Shown here piece by piece: positions 11,331 through 23,924 of a stretch of 64,000 nucleotides of DNA (positions are counted from its first letter, which is position 1; every line of letters begins with the position of its first letter). Location of the stretch: contig NC_134108.1 of NCBI RefSeq assembly GCF_040939455.1, forward strand, positions 12,677,501-12,741,500. The letters run 5' to 3'. Origin of the DNA: Microcebus murinus (taxonomy: Eukaryota; Chordata; Mammalia; Primates; Cheirogaleidae). The translations under genes were made by a program, and so were the position numbers. The notes under the pieces were generated by a model. The model had not been told where the DNA came from, did not search any database, and saw only the letters and a program-made list of their open reading frames with translations.

Positions 11331-12999
11331 CATGTCCCAATATTTATATATCTCAAGATTTGGTAACTCTCCTCCAAATTCTAGAAATTCCAAGTTTATG
11401 TTATAGCATGTATTTCCCTAATACTCTCACATGCACTTTCCTAAACACTAACGTGTATTTCATTATCAGCCTTTTTGATACAATTAATTAATGCTATTAA
11501 TATTTATCAATAACCTAGCATATAAATATATAATTATCTAAAAATTATTTAAGACCAGATTCAATAAGAAATGTTATTTTTAAGTGGTTATAAATCCTTC
11601 TGATGATGAAGAAGAATTTATTTGTATAATTCTCTTTTATTCTAATTTAATAATGGAAATAGTGTTCTGATACAGAAAACCTCCCTTCCTAATGTCAAAC
11701 ATGGCAATGATTTCACATTGTATCCATATATAAAGTTGACTTGATTAAAAGGAAATAAAGCTAAACAGAATGTTATTGGGTTCAATCCCTGTATGCCATA
11801 TTCCTAGCATGTGTTATTTTTCTTGTAGTGCTATCATTTGGAGGTTAGAGAACACCTGATGATTGACTTAATTTGACCAAAACAAATTCACCATGTCTTT
11901 GCTCCCCTCTATGTAGTATGAGTGTATGGGGAAAATAAAACAAGTCAATAGTTCAGTCTACCAAGGATATATTTCTTAGACCCAAAATGCTGTGCATAGC
12001 TAAGCAAGTAAGGTTTGTATTTTGACAATAAGGGTAGTGTTTTGTTAAACCAACTTTGTAATCATCTGAAGAACATTTTTTCTTTCAAGTATATTTGCTC
12101 TGAGAGCATGCACTATACAATATAAACACATTTATCTTCCCTCTGGCCATTTATTCATTCATTTGCATTCTCAACTTTTTGTGCCTAGGATGTTACAAAA
12201 ATTTCCTTTTTACATTCTTTTTTCTCATCTCCTTTTCTTTTCCATTTATGCCTTTGATCATTTTTCTCTTCCCATCTGAGTAGCTATCACAAGAACAAGG
12301 ATGACTGGTTAACAAAATTTAAAATGTCAACTGTTATAAGTGAAAGATACACATTTATTTAATAGAGGTAAATTATATAGCCTCATGGAGCAGTGGAAAA
12401 TGCATCATTACAAAATAGACAAATAAGCCATGGGCAACGTTAAGGTCCTACCAAAGCACAAAGTTGTCAATTTTGTCATCTGACATCATTGAAAATTTCC
12501 TTAGGTTCCTTGGGTAACTGGTAAATCCTTTTCCATGGGTCAGAATCTAACAAAATAATAAGTAATATCTTTTAACTTGTATTTTCACTGTTCCCATATC
12601 ATTCATGAAATATGTGCCTGTCGGTAGGCAAAATGTAGCTTAGACTTTTGCAAATGTAATACCATTTGTCTAAAGCAAAGTTCTCACAAAATGCTCAAAA
12701 TATTTTAAATGTAAACATGATTGCAGAATTCTAGCAGCATCTGATGTCATAACCTATTGATTGATGAGTGTTAAAGCTTTGACATTGGTAATGTTATAAC
12801 CTATTGACATAACCATTTCTAATAGAAAGAACTCTAACTTGGTCTTCATATATTGTACAGAGAGTTAAACTTGTTACATAGCTTTTTGACTTCAGTCTAT
12901 TAATGGCTCTTTTGACTCATAACACCATTTGAAAGCCCTAAATATTATTCTGTCAAACTGCTGAAATAATTCAAGGACTGTTCAAGGGTTCAATTATTT
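11331..12999. other. Unassigned AT-rich sequence
   Basis: No gene, RNA or repeat family recognised over about 1.7 kb. Confidence 0.4.
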
Positions 13000-13125
13000 G
13001 AATAAATATGCCAGGTACCTTTCTAGGAACTAGGAATAGAAGAACAATAAAATAACGAAACATTAATTTTTATCCAGGGACTCACAGATCAGAGAAAGAG
13101 ACATATAAAAAGTCTGAAGAAATGT
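13000..13125 (+). mobile_element. Ancient L2/CORE-type repeat fragment
   Basis: 'aatatgccaggtacctttctaggaactagg...ttatccagggactcacagatc' follows the same old 'tgccaggcactgt...ctcaaggagctta' pattern as the fragment at 6880. Diverged. Confidence 0.4.
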
Positions 13126-14544
13126 TTGAAACTTTGAGGGAAAGGACTTAACTAAGCACCAAGCCCAGCTAGCAACAAGATATCCATGTCAAATATACCA
13201 TTTATTTTGTTATGTTTTTAAATTTATGGAATTTAAAAAATTTTCTATGATGATCCAGGTAATAACTTATAGACAGAGAAAAATAAAAAATTGAATTGGA
13301 TCTCAGGTGACTCTTTACTATAATAAATGTTAAAACACATTTCAAGCAGGTAATTTAATTCTAAAATTCAATTTTAAATACAGCTATTAATCATGTGCAA
13401 TGGCATTCTTAGGTATATTTAATGATGGAGAAGGTCTCTGTGTAGTCCAATAAATAAAAACTAATCAATTAAATATTCCAGAGAAAACAGACATTAATAA
13501 AAATAACAATTTAAAGAATGAGGAAAATTAGAAATTAAAAAATAGAAGTGCTCAGTAAAGCACTAAGAAATCAGTAAAAGTAACCTAAGGTCTAATAATT
13601 ATATTTAATATGATTATAAAACTTAATTTTAATTTTAATATAAATATTAGTGGAAATGTACACTATACCAAAATAATATTAATAATAATATTGAGCTCAC
13701 AACTATCTCATAGATTTGTTTGTAAGGATTAAACTATTTAATAGATGCAAAGTGCTCAGAGGTATAAATGGTACACTTAGTAAAGCAAACCATGATGATT
13801 GAATGATGATATAATGATATCTTCATTCTTTAATAATCCAGATGATCTCAATCAACCTGGGCATTAAGTGAAAGGAAGGAAGAACATTGTAAAATCTTAT
13901 TCTAGAAGAGACCCAAAGTGAACAATCTCGATTGGCCCTAAAGAGTACCCACTCTACCTTTTTTCTATCCCTAAACAACTCTTTCTGAATCCCCTGTGGG
14001 CTAATTTCAAATATGTAACCTTAATCCAACAATTTCAACACATTTTCATTACTCTGAACTATTACTTTAATTTTCTTCTGTATAGAGGAATTAATATAGA
14101 AGCCACCATACTGATACTTGCTTAATTTTCTACACAGAATACTTTTTTGATCTCAATTATTTTTTATTTTCTTCTTATTTAAAAGGAGATAATTCTGCTA
14201 CTATGTAAAATAGTATAATGTAAAATATATAATTTTAATTCTTAGTGTAGCATTTTACAATTGTCCTTTCCATATATCCATTTTAACATCTGAATACTGT
14301 GATTGGAATTTTAAAAATGCTAATGTCTTACCTATTTGGTCCTTACCACTCTATTTATCTTCCCCCTTCTTCTTTTACACAGTGAAAGTTATTGAAAGAA
14401 CTAATTTGGGGATATGAGGAAGGATCAATAAATATCTTTCCTTATACCCCAGAGTACAGAAGAAATTAAGATAACAAGAGTGAACAGACTAAGAATCAAA
14501 ACAATATTCACTGCTGGCACAGGTACATGTTAAATAAATAACTT
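13126..14544. other. Mostly unassigned; MIR scrap near 13.7 kb
   Basis: AT-rich sequence without recognised genes. At about 13690-13790 the succession 'atctcatagatttgtttgtaaggattaaact...gatgcaaagtgctcagagg' resembles the 3' half of a MIR on the plus strand. Confidence 0.4.
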
Positions 14545-15050
14545 CAAATACTGATGATGTGAATATGCAGATTGAAAAGGCAATTTGGCAATATCCATCA
14601 ATGCTTTAAAATAGGTATACTCTATACTCTATATCTTAATTTCTAGAAATGTACCCTAAAGAAATCATGTAATGAAGTGTAAAAGCACAAGTTAATTATG
14701 TTCATCAAAGCCCTCTTAATGATAACAAAGACAAAAGGAAAAGATTTCACTTGCTACTATTTGCAATATTGACATGAGATATAATATCATCAATCCACTG
14801 AAAATTAAACTGAGGTCAATGTTTATTAATATGGAAGATGAGAAGTATATATTGCTAAATGATGAAAGTAGTATAACTCAAAATGTTAAAATTCCTAGGA
14901 AAAGCTGAGAAAATAAACTGTAGTCATTTATGAATTGGCATTAAGAACATATTTTAAATGTTGCTTTATAATTTTCTACAAAAATTTTATAACAAACATG
15001 AAATTATTATGTATTTTGAAAAGTAAATAGAATTATAAGAAAATAAGTAG
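14545..15050 (+). mobile_element. L1M(E) 3' end
   Basis: The blocks 'aggcaatttggcaatatcc', 'atgtaccctaaagaaatcatg', 'aatgatgaaagtagtataac' and 'tttataattttctacaaaaattttataacaaacatg' are in the order expected for the end of ORF2 and the 3' UTR of old L1ME-grade elements, with the A-rich end near 15045. Confidence 0.6.
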
Positions 15051-15329
15051 TTTGATTTATGATGAAGTCTTGCTGTGATTAGTTCACAGTTTTGTTTTTT
15101 CATTTTACAGTGGCCAAATTATAGTTACCATTTTGTGTTTAGTCTTTCTCCAGAATTATAATTCTAAATTTTCACTTATATTATATATCAAAAGATACAT
15201 TATTTCAATAGTATATAAATAATATCCTATGTAATGCTAAGGTAATCATCAACAAAAGAGTTTCTTTTAGATATGGAACTACTCGTAATAACAAGAAGAC
15301 TTTTAAAAAAGTCCATTTAAAGTTGTTAA

Positions 15330-15695
15330 AAGAAAAGCTTTAGACAAAATTTATTTAACAGAGTTTATTCAAGCAAAGAGCAGTTCATGAATTGGGCAGC
15401 ATTCAGAACCAGAAGAGGTTCAGACAGTGCCATTCTGCAACATGGGCAGTGAGCATTTACAGACAGAACACTGAAGTCAAGTACAGATTTGGTCGATTGT
15501 TTACAGCTAGGCATTTGCCTTATTTGGACATGATCTGATCAGTTGGCTGCCCGTGATTGGCTGAAGCTCAGTTGCTTGTGATTGGCTGAGATATGGCTAT
15601 CTGTTACCAAAAAATATACAGTACTAAGTTAGGTTTTCATTTGTTTATGTACTAAGTTAGGTTGCAGTTGTAAACTAAAAATAACATCTTAAGTC
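15330..15695 (-). mobile_element. Retroviral LTR, minus orientation
   Basis: Read on the minus strand it has promoter-like and polyadenylation features typical of an LTR. There are two CCAAT-type boxes ('agccaatca' twice, around 15555 and 15580 on the opposite strand), then 'cctcttctggttctgaatgctgcc', and AATAAA signals near 15368 and 15350. I recognise it as a primate/mammal ERV LTR but cannot name the subfamily securely (MLT2/ERVL-like is possible). No internal region adjoins it. Confidence 0.6.
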
Positions 15696-15696
15696 C

Positions 15697-16579
15697 CTGA
15701 CTGAATGAACCCCCTCTCGGCCAAGGGGACCCCAAGGAAGCCTTAAAAACCAAGTTCCTGACCATGATGGGAAGAGAGGTGAGGCATGCCTTGTTATACT
15801 CCCTCCCTTTGGGGGTTTTAGACACAACACTGGCCACCATTGAAACTAAAATAGATCGTAAGACTGACAGAATGGACTCTTTGTGGCAATAAGATACCAA
15901 CTTATAAAAAAGACCTAAGGCCATGCAGGCAAGGGTTATGTTATGCTCTCCTACACTTAGAGAATAAACTGTGTTCTAAATTCCACAAGGCTTTTCTTTT
16001 TCTCTAGTAGGTAAACAAGACTTGTCCTCAAGATAAGCAATATTAAAACAATTTGCAGCTCACCGTCAGATGCTGACCCCCAACCTCTGATCCACGAGCC
16101 ATAACTGCAGCTTTGGTTGGACAAGAGACTGATTTCAGTAACTTTCTCATGATAAGAAGACTGCTGACCATGGGCTGGTTCTGGCCAGTTTATAGAGGCG
16201 ACATACTTGTGTTCTGAGAAGACCTTACAATGTATAGGGCTTAACTGTAATACATTTAAGTGTTAAGTCTCTACCCCAAATTGAACATGGGTCATATGTC
16301 ACATGCACGCTTGTTCAGTACACATGTGCCTGGACCACCTTCATGAATATTCATAGCTCTTCCTGTAACCTGTTGAATATGTATACTTGGCCAACCCATT
16401 CATCTTAAATTCCTGTCTCACCCACCACTGCCCCCAAAGTGCCTGTCCCTGGTCTTTAGACCAGGCTACACTTCCCAGCCTGTCAGAATGGCCACCATAC
16501 AGGCTATAACGGTTTATGAGAAATAAAGCTCTCCTTTCCAAATTTATAGATCTTGTGATTTTTAAGTTAAAATAGTTCA
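15697..16579 (+). mobile_element. Retroviral LTR segment(s), plus orientation
   Basis: Low-divergence, relatively GC-balanced sequence with AATAAA at 15963-15968 and again at 16522-16527, and a short perfect palindrome 'cctggtctttagaccagg' at about 16448. The two poly(A) signals suggest either a composite of two LTR pieces or one long LTR with an older internal segment; a join near 16040 is plausible. It abuts the minus-strand LTR at 15330-15695. Several frames (for example 15652-15924 and 16341-16580, minus strand) are accidental translations of it. Confidence 0.55.
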
Positions 16580-16629
16580 TTAATTAGAAACAGCTCAGGC
16601 CAAATTTAATTTTAAAAAGTCAATATGAG

Positions 16630-16855
16630 CCTAGCACAGCTTTGATATGTTAACACATTGAATCCTCAGCATAAAGCTACAAGATTGGTACTTTTGTTAT
16701 CCACATTGTAAAAGTGACAGAGCTGAAGGACAAATAAGTCTCAAAAAAGTGCCAAGGGCTAGTCATCTAATATCTGAAGGATCTGGATTTGCATATAGGC
16801 CATATAGCTTCAGAAACTGTACTTTTAAACACTATGTATTGCCTCTAAACTCTAT
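16630..16855 (-). mobile_element. MIR SINE
   Basis: On the minus strand the MIR core is visible. On the plus strand it reads 'gttaacacattgaatcctcagc', 'ttatccacattgtaaaagtgacagagctgaagg', 'ctggatttgcatataggccatatagcttcagaaactgtac'. Diverged but colinear. Confidence 0.65.
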
Positions 16856-18514
16856 TGCCCTACTACTGTTAATAAATACTACCTGTATATGTATTTAATT
16901 TATAAATTTCTTACAATATTTAAAGAAATAGATAATAAATTGTTTGCTATTTTGAAAATGAATTTAATTTCTTATATAATTAGGCTATCTTTTTATAATT
17001 ACCCTTACGGATCTTCTGAAAGACATAGAGTATAATTTTAATCTAATGAGAAATTTTTTTTCTCTCTCCTGTTGAGACTAAATACATGCATATGGCAGGG
17101 TTGCTTTTACTCCCTACAAAGATGCTAATGAACATTTCTGGCCTCAAGGAATAACACAATCACCAACCAAGCGTACGCTTAAACAGAAATTTAAAAACAA
17201 CAATATTTTGCATATATGAACCAAAGTTTTAAGATGCAATTCTGAACATTTTCATATTTAATAACTTGTGTAAACTCTTAGAAATAAAAGGTGGATTTTT
17301 TTTCCTTCTTAGTATTATCTGAGAGAGCTATAAACATAGGAACATCCAATTCTTGGCTTGCTTATTAACAATCATCCTAGTGGGTTTCCTGAGGGATTTA
17401 TATCCAAGTAACATAAATAGAAATCAGAACACAAATATATCATTAGCTGGGATGATGTCTGGAACTATAATTTTGCTGTGTCCTTTGAGCCAAAAGCTTA
17501 TGAGAAGTCTTCATTCCCTATTTAAACCCACATATAATTCCTGGGATATTATTAATAGCCTCTGATTGGCCACATGTAATAATGAAGTCAAGGGAGAGAG
17601 AAAGGTGATCCACTGGCCAGTCTACCACAAGGCCAGGCCCACATAGGTGACCTGCTAACCTAATGAGGCAAAGAAATAAAGAACTATATCCATCCTCTGC
17701 ACTGATCTCTTAATCCACAGGGACACCACAATATGCAACATAAGCAATATTGTGAAAGACCTTTTGAGGCAGAGAGCAGAAGAGAGACCAGTAGAGTAGG
17801 TAGCTCTGGTGGCAGGCAGAGACACTATGTTCCTATAGAAAAATTTCATAATACAAAATTGTCAAAGAAAGTAGTTAACACCAGTCCTCTTTGTTCCACT
17901 TCTTCCATTCCATTAGCCCATAGGCTCAGACTGTCACCATAGCAAAGCTTCCTCAGTTAATACTCTTTTCCAGGACTTTATTAAATAACTATGCCTATAT
18001 TAATAATGTCACCTTTTTGAAAAAATTCTTTCCAATGCAAATGCCAATTACAAGTTCCTGACTTATGTTCAGAGATTTCTTTCCTCCTTTGCCTATTCCT
18101 TCTACTGAAGGTCAACCAACATTCTTCCCCCTCGATTCACCAACTAATGATAAGTTAAATTTAAGATTTACCAGAGAATAATGAGTAGGGAAGGGAAGTG
18201 TGGCCAAGGTGGTCTTTGCGGTGAAGACAGAAATACCTCAGTGAGTAGTTTAGGTTTCATTTGCAAGAGCAGCACCTAGTGGGAAGGGCTTATTAGAAAG
18301 TAGAGAGAACAAGAACAAGAACAAAAACAAGAGGAGAATAAGGGCAGATTTATTCAAATGGTTGAATTTTCTTTAATTATTTTCCAGTTTTTAAGAATGT
18401 AGCTATCTAGAACAAGCAGTTTAACATCCTTGAATTTTGCTTCAATGAGGGTCCATAAGAAGTGAGTGAAGATGGATGTCTCAATCAGCTATTTTATAGT
18501 CTGTTAGTATTAGC
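16856..18514. other. Unassigned sequence
   Basis: No gene or repeat family recognised. Frames at 17353-17565, 17655-17849 (minus) and 17733-17942 have no domains. A 12-bp perfect palindrome (aagcgtacgctt) lies at about 17169 and is not remarkable on its own. Confidence 0.4.
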
Positions 18515-18590
18515 ATATTAGTATATATATAATATATATTTATAGTCTATTAGTGTATATATAAATAATATATATATTCATTCAAAGTAG
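18515..18590. repeat. (TA)n-rich low-complexity tract
   Basis: Two imperfect copies of a unit containing 'tatagtctattagtgtatata...aatatata' followed by alternating T/A sequence. Confidence 0.8.
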
Positions 18591-19184
18591 TACTTTAAAC
18601 AATTCTAAGAAGTGAAACAAAGAGCATCAGATGATATAAGTCACTAGGTAAAAGAGTGTCTTCAAAAATACATCTTGAAATCTAGGCTTGGTTTCAAATC
18701 TAATCTGACAGAAGCATCAGGTCCTATTTAGAACTTTCTTAAATCACAGGATATTAAACATAGAGAAACCATATTTAGCTCTGTGTGCTATTCCATAGTA
18801 AACCTTAGACAATTAAGGTAATCTTAACCAGTTTAATGTAATGTCCACCTAAGAGAATCTTATTAGAAAACATTACTTAAATATGTCTATCTATAACAAC
18901 TGCAATAATGCAGTTTATAAGTATAAAGATTTAAGAGCTAATTTTTAGCAGACATGCTAGACTTTTATTAATTTTTCTACATTCACAGAATAAATAAACC
19001 AAATGATATTTCTATGGAATTCACTATTAGTAATTTTAAATCACCCCCTTTAATTTGCACCAACATTAAACATAATTCTAACTGACTGTTAAAACTGATT
19101 TATGAATATTAGCCTATTTATCTCAATCTCTGCTAGCAATCTTAAAGAAAATAATAATAATTTACTCTCACAAAGTGATGAATA
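18591..19184. other. Unassigned sequence
   Basis: Nothing recognisable. Confidence 0.4.
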
Positions 19185-19385
19185 TACTTCAGGTACTATT
19201 CTCATAAATTTAACTCAGACAGCTACCCTGAAAAGCAGATATTAGTGTTACCCTCTTCTCACAAATGGAAGAACTGAGGTCCTGAGAAGTTAAGTGATTT
19301 GCCTAAAAGGACACAACTGGGATTCAAACACAGGTTACAAGCTGCAGAGACTGCTCTCTTCATCATTGCATTATGTGAATGGGCT
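19185..19385 (-). mobile_element. MIR SINE
   Basis: Plus-strand reading of the reversed MIR: 'tacttcaggtactattctcataaatttaac', 'gaactgaggtcctgagaagttaagtgatttgcctaaaaggacacaactgggattcaaacacagg', then 'agagactgctctcttcatcattgcattatg'. One of the better-preserved MIRs in the window. Confidence 0.75.
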
Positions 19386-20849
19386 CCCCACGGTTATTGA
19401 ATGCAGAGTACAAGTTATGTGAATTATAGGGCACCATCCTTTCTAGAAATGCCAAATTTTTCTCTTATTACCTAGCTTGAAACTGAATCTAAAATATTTA
19501 ATAGTTAACCATTACTTTGTGCATTCCTTGTATCCAAATAACTGCTTTTAAATTGCCTAACAATCCAGAGCCTACATATTCTACATAAGTCCCTCTCTCT
19601 CCCTCAACACCACTTACAGACTCAAGTGTATTTAGTGGAGAATGTCTTAGGGCATGTGCAGCATATGCACTAATATTGATAATGGTTATGTATGTAAGTT
19701 GTCAAACAGAACAGCCAGGGAGGACATTTAATGGAATTACACAGAGAGGGTCCTGACATAGTGTTCCTGTCCATTGGGAAACTGATTCTAGTTGAGACTT
19801 GAGTAAGGAAGCCACTCTCCACCAAAACTAGACAAAAATGACTTCTACATTATGGTAATATGAAGAATACAGTCTTTAGAAAAAGAACATCAGTTCAAGA
19901 CATAGCAGAAAGAGGGGGTGGGGAGAATCAAGGGAGATACAAAGTTAAGAAAAAAACAAGAACACAAACAAGCAAAGCTTTTTTCCTCTGGGGTAATTAG
20001 ATATGTGTGGCTCAGCCAACACATTATTAAACAATATATACAAGGAAGTCACAGAAGAGAACACACAAATGGCCTATAAAAATATAAAAAATCTGCTCAA
20101 CCTCAGATTCCCCCTCAAAGGGGGAATGACTGATTAAAACACAGATTACAGTTAGATCAAGAGTACCAATTAAAATGTTTAGCCTCCTTTTCTCTTGCCC
20201 AATTTGCTCTCTTTCCTCAAGGAATAATTATTCTATTTAATCATCTTGGTCTTTCTTTTTGTGCTGCTGCATTCCTTCAAAAGTCGACTAGTCTTTGAAT
20301 ATCAATCACTTTTATGATCAATCAAGTGCTTCCTTGCTGGATATCGGTAGCTTGGGTCAATTTCGCTTCTGGTATATGAACCCGTTTCCTGTTTCCTCAG
20401 TATCTGTCCTTCCTGATTTGAAAGGCTGATTGGTGGTGAACTCTGTATATGGGAAAAGGGGACAGTTTAACTTTAAAGGACGTAAGTGGGCCTTGAATTG
20501 GATTCCCTGGAAAAAAAACTTTTCCAGTTCCAAGGGAAGTTACATGCAGATGGCTCCTTAGGGAATGCTCTCAAGAGATACACCAGGAAGGGAGTGAGCA
20601 CGGCTACACTAAGCAGAGACAGGAACTGATTCCCAATGCAGGGGGCTAACAAGACCTCAGCTCATCCTACAGGAAGTCTAGAGCTACTGCCCTTCAGAGT
20701 TGTTCTAAATTGAGGCAAGAGGAGAGGGACTCTGTTTATCTGAAATAGTGATTCATTAGCCACTGACGCTCCTAGGAAGAGGTGTTAACCTTGGATAAGG
20801 CAGTTCCCCTGGGAAATCTCCAGTGAACAGTCAGTAGATGTTTCTTTTT
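19386..20849. other. Mostly unassigned; short L1M scrap
   Basis: No gene recognised. At 20025-20120 the blocks 'aggaagtcacagaagagaacacacaaatggcc' and 'aaaatctgctcaacctcag' resemble the ORF2 3' region of an old L1 on the plus strand. The rest is unassigned. Confidence 0.4.
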
Positions 20850-23060
20850 CTCTTTTTCTCTTGTGGTTTGCTGAACTTCTGTTATGTTGTCGTTTTAACT
20901 TCTTTATCTTCCTCCTTTGTGTGACAATTTTATAAGACCTTTGAGTTTTATATTTTCTTGTGTTTTTGTGATGATGAATATTGACCTTTCATTTCCATGT
21001 TTAAGACTCTGAGCATTTCCTGTAGGGCTAGTCTAGTGATGATGAATTCTCTCAGCATAATTTTCTTGGCTGGGAAAGACTTCATTTATTTATTCCTTAT
21101 TTATGAAGCTTATTCTGGCAGGATATAATATTCTTTACTGACAGTTTTTGTTTTGTTTTGTTTTGTTTTGGTTCAGTAGTTTGAAAATGCCATCCCATTC
21201 TCTTCTGGCCTATAAAGTTTCTGCTAAGAGGTCCACTGTGGTTCTGATGGGGTTTGCTTTGTAAGTGACTAGATGCTTTTCTCTTGAAAATTTTAAAATT
21301 CACTTTGACTTTAGTCATTCTGTTTATAATATGCTATGGTGATACATTTTTCACAGTTTATATGCCTTGGGATCATTGGGCCTCCTATATCTGCATGTCT
21401 GTCTTGCTAGTTTTCATTGACTATTTCATTCAATAAATTTCCTAACCTTTTTGATCTCTGTCTCCTTGGCAATACTGATAATTTGTAAATCCATTCACTT
21501 TATATAGTGCCGTATGTCTCAAAGGTGTCACTCATTCTTTTTCTTCTTTTTTTTTTCTTATTTTTTATCTGACTGGATTATTTCAAAAGATCTCTCTTCA
21601 AGTTCTGAGATTCTTTATTCTGCTTGGTATAGTTTATTCTTGAAGTTTTCCAATATGTTTTGTATTTCCTTCAATTAATTTCTTATCTCCAAAATTTCTG
21701 TTTGTTTGTTTGTTCATGATATCAATCTCCTTGGTAAATTTCTTATTCATATCATGAATTGATTTTCTGATTTTGTCATATTGGTTTTCAGATTTCTTTT
21801 GCATCTCATTGAGGTTCTTTAGAATCAACAAGGAATTATTTTTGATTGAGATCTATTGCTTAATGATTGCTGTAGTCTTTTGGTGATGTCATATTTCCAT
21901 GCTTTTTAATGCATCTTGTGTCCAGCTGTTGATAAATGTGTATCTGGTGTAGCAGTCACTTGTTCTAATTTTTTGAAATTGCTTTTGAAGGGGAGATTCT
22001 TTTTCCCAGAGATATACATATGTTGTTGGTTGAGTAGGACAGTTTGGCTTTGATTTTGGGTGCCTGTAGTTGTATGATCTTTGTATGATGTCTTAGGTGG
22101 TACACAGGGTCAGTGGTATCTGTGATTTCATTGGTGGCTTAGGGAAGAGTGGTGGAGTTTTGCTGGGGATATGAACATCAGATGAGCCAGTCTTTGGTCC
22201 TCAATGCTGCAAACAATGGGCTGAGTATGCCTGATTGTAAGCCCCAGAGCAGCTTACACTGGCAGCAGTGGTAGTATGTCCTGGGAGGCCAATACTTGGG
22301 CCCTTAGGTGTCATGCTCTAAAGCTAGTAGTTGGAGCAGAGGGCCAGGTATGTGGGCAGATTCTCAGGCCCCTGAGGAGGTGGTGCAATGTAGAAGGTGG
22401 CAGTAGCAATGGAACTACACGCTAGGACACAAGTGGTCCATGTTAGTGTTACTGGTTGCTGCAATGTATCGGGTATGCTAATCCTTAGTCCCGTAGATGC
22501 CTAAAAGAAGGTGGTAGGTATTTTCCTAAGGGTGCTTAGGAGAGTTTGTCTCCCCTATCCCAACAGCAGGTGGCTGTTGCAGCCATACCACCTTGAATAT
22601 GGCTTGAGGCAGGGTGTGGCCAGTGTTAAATTCTCAAAATGGCACTGGGTTTAGACTTGCAATCATAGCGGGCAGGGCCCTTTTCAGGCAAGCAATATGG
22701 GCAAGAAACTATGGGGAGTGCTATCAGTTCACACCTCAGTCTCATGGGAGCCTTTAGCAGGGCAGCGGGAATTGTCCTAGGTTTGCATAGGAGAGCTTGG
22801 GCTTCCCTGTCCCTCCTCAGCTGGGTGGGGCTGCAGCAACATTAGCCTAACCCGGTCAGAAGGCAGGACACTGCCCAGCTTTAAGCTCCCAAAATGGCAT
22901 CTCTTGTGACCAAAGAAGGTGGGGCCCCTTCTAGGCAAATAGCATAGGCAAGATGCAGCAGGGGTGCTTCCAACTCAGAAGTTGGTCCAACAGCAGCCCA
23001 CCCATAGCAGGGGAGTGGGAATTTTCCTACAGCAGCACCTAGCATTGTTGGCAGGTGCCC
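20850..23060 (-). mobile_element. 5' half of an L1 (5' UTR and ORF1), minus strand
   Basis: Minus-strand L1 keeping the rarely preserved 5' part. About 22000-23060 is GC-richer sequence typical of an L1 5' UTR, with repeated 'gggagtgggaattttcctac'-like and 'tgggtgcttaggagag' blocks. About 20900-22000 is ORF1. The element stops near 20850, between ORF1 and ORF2, so the 3' portion is missing. It has a (TTTTG)4 expansion at about 21148-21172 that breaks ORF1. Grade: L1MA/L1P-like. Confidence 0.75.
20990..21980 (-). pseudogene. Decayed L1 ORF1 (ORF1p, RNA-binding chaperone)
   Basis: ORF1p coats L1 RNA as coiled-coil trimers in the cytoplasm. Two broken pieces survive here. At 21634-21831 there is a 65-residue Lys/Glu/Asn-rich piece typical of the N-terminal coiled coil (motifs like KNLNEMQKKSE and IRKSIHDMNKKF). 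At 21097-21318 there is the region around the RNA-recognition/C-terminal domain, read in a shifted frame; the nucleotide block encoding the usual 'FSAETLQARRE'-type stretch is recognisable near 21200-21230. Stops, a (TTTTG)n insertion and frameshifts make it non-functional. Confidence 0.7.
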
Positions 23061-23694
23061 AATATGTGATAAGAATTCAAAAATAATTGTCCAATAAATT
23101 CATATCAATAGTTTTAAAATTAAATTACTTTGCTTTTGAAAGGTATAAAATAATAAGAAAATGTGGTTTTCTAAGTTATTGGCTGGGAAAAACATATTGC
23201 TTTAAAGTACATTGGGTTTTTTCTCCTTCCATTTTCCTTTCCTGCTAGGGAAATGTTTATTGCCTCATGAGATATATATTTTCCAATAGCACCTGAATGT
23301 ATTTCTACCAACGCACTATTTACAAGATCTAGAAAGAGAGATAAATATCTGATTATGGACTTTCAGGTTTTCAAGTACACCTATCTTGTTAACTCTGTTC
23401 TTAAACAACACAATACATAAGCATCTGGTGGTCATTTACTGTTAATATAACATGGCTTTGGCAATAGCAAGAGGTAATTTTTCCAGGCATTAATGGAGAA
23501 CTAAATTTATAATATTTTGGCTTTTGTGAGAGAACACAGCTTTTCAAAACTATAATAATTGGTTATTAAAAAACTAAAAATAATGCTATTATAAGCTGTC
23601 AGAAATTCAAGGTATGCTGTTCACCTTTTTGTTTGTTTTATTTTCTTTTATTATTAACCAGCCACCTGTATGTTGGAGATCATTTTTTAAAACA
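23061..23694. other. Unassigned AT-rich sequence
   Basis: Nothing recognisable between the two L1 fragments. Confidence 0.4.
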
Positions 23695-23830
23695 ACATTG
23701 AAGTAGAGGAAAGAGCTCTGGCTATGAGTCAGGGAAGGTGAATGCGTCCTTAGGTAACTGCCATCAGCATAATGAAAAAATAAATTGGATTAGAACACCT
23801 TTCACACTCATCTATAAAGATGCTAAGTTA
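23695..23830 (+). mobile_element. Possible MIR-family SINE
   Basis: 'gtagaggaaagagctctggctatgagtcagg' resembles the 5' end of MIR/THER-type SINEs, and 'ataaattggattagaacacc' could be their 3' part. Heavily decayed. Confidence 0.3.
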
Positions 23831-23924
23831 TATAATATAAATACTTATGTAATATAAACATAATTTGTCTAATATACAATATAATGTCTAGCATCTAACC
23901 AGCTAGCTGAATCTGGAAAATAAG

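Noticed and set aside
17169..17180. Palindrome aagcgtacgctt as a binding site
   Set aside because: A 12-bp palindrome occurs by chance at this window size and has no supporting context.
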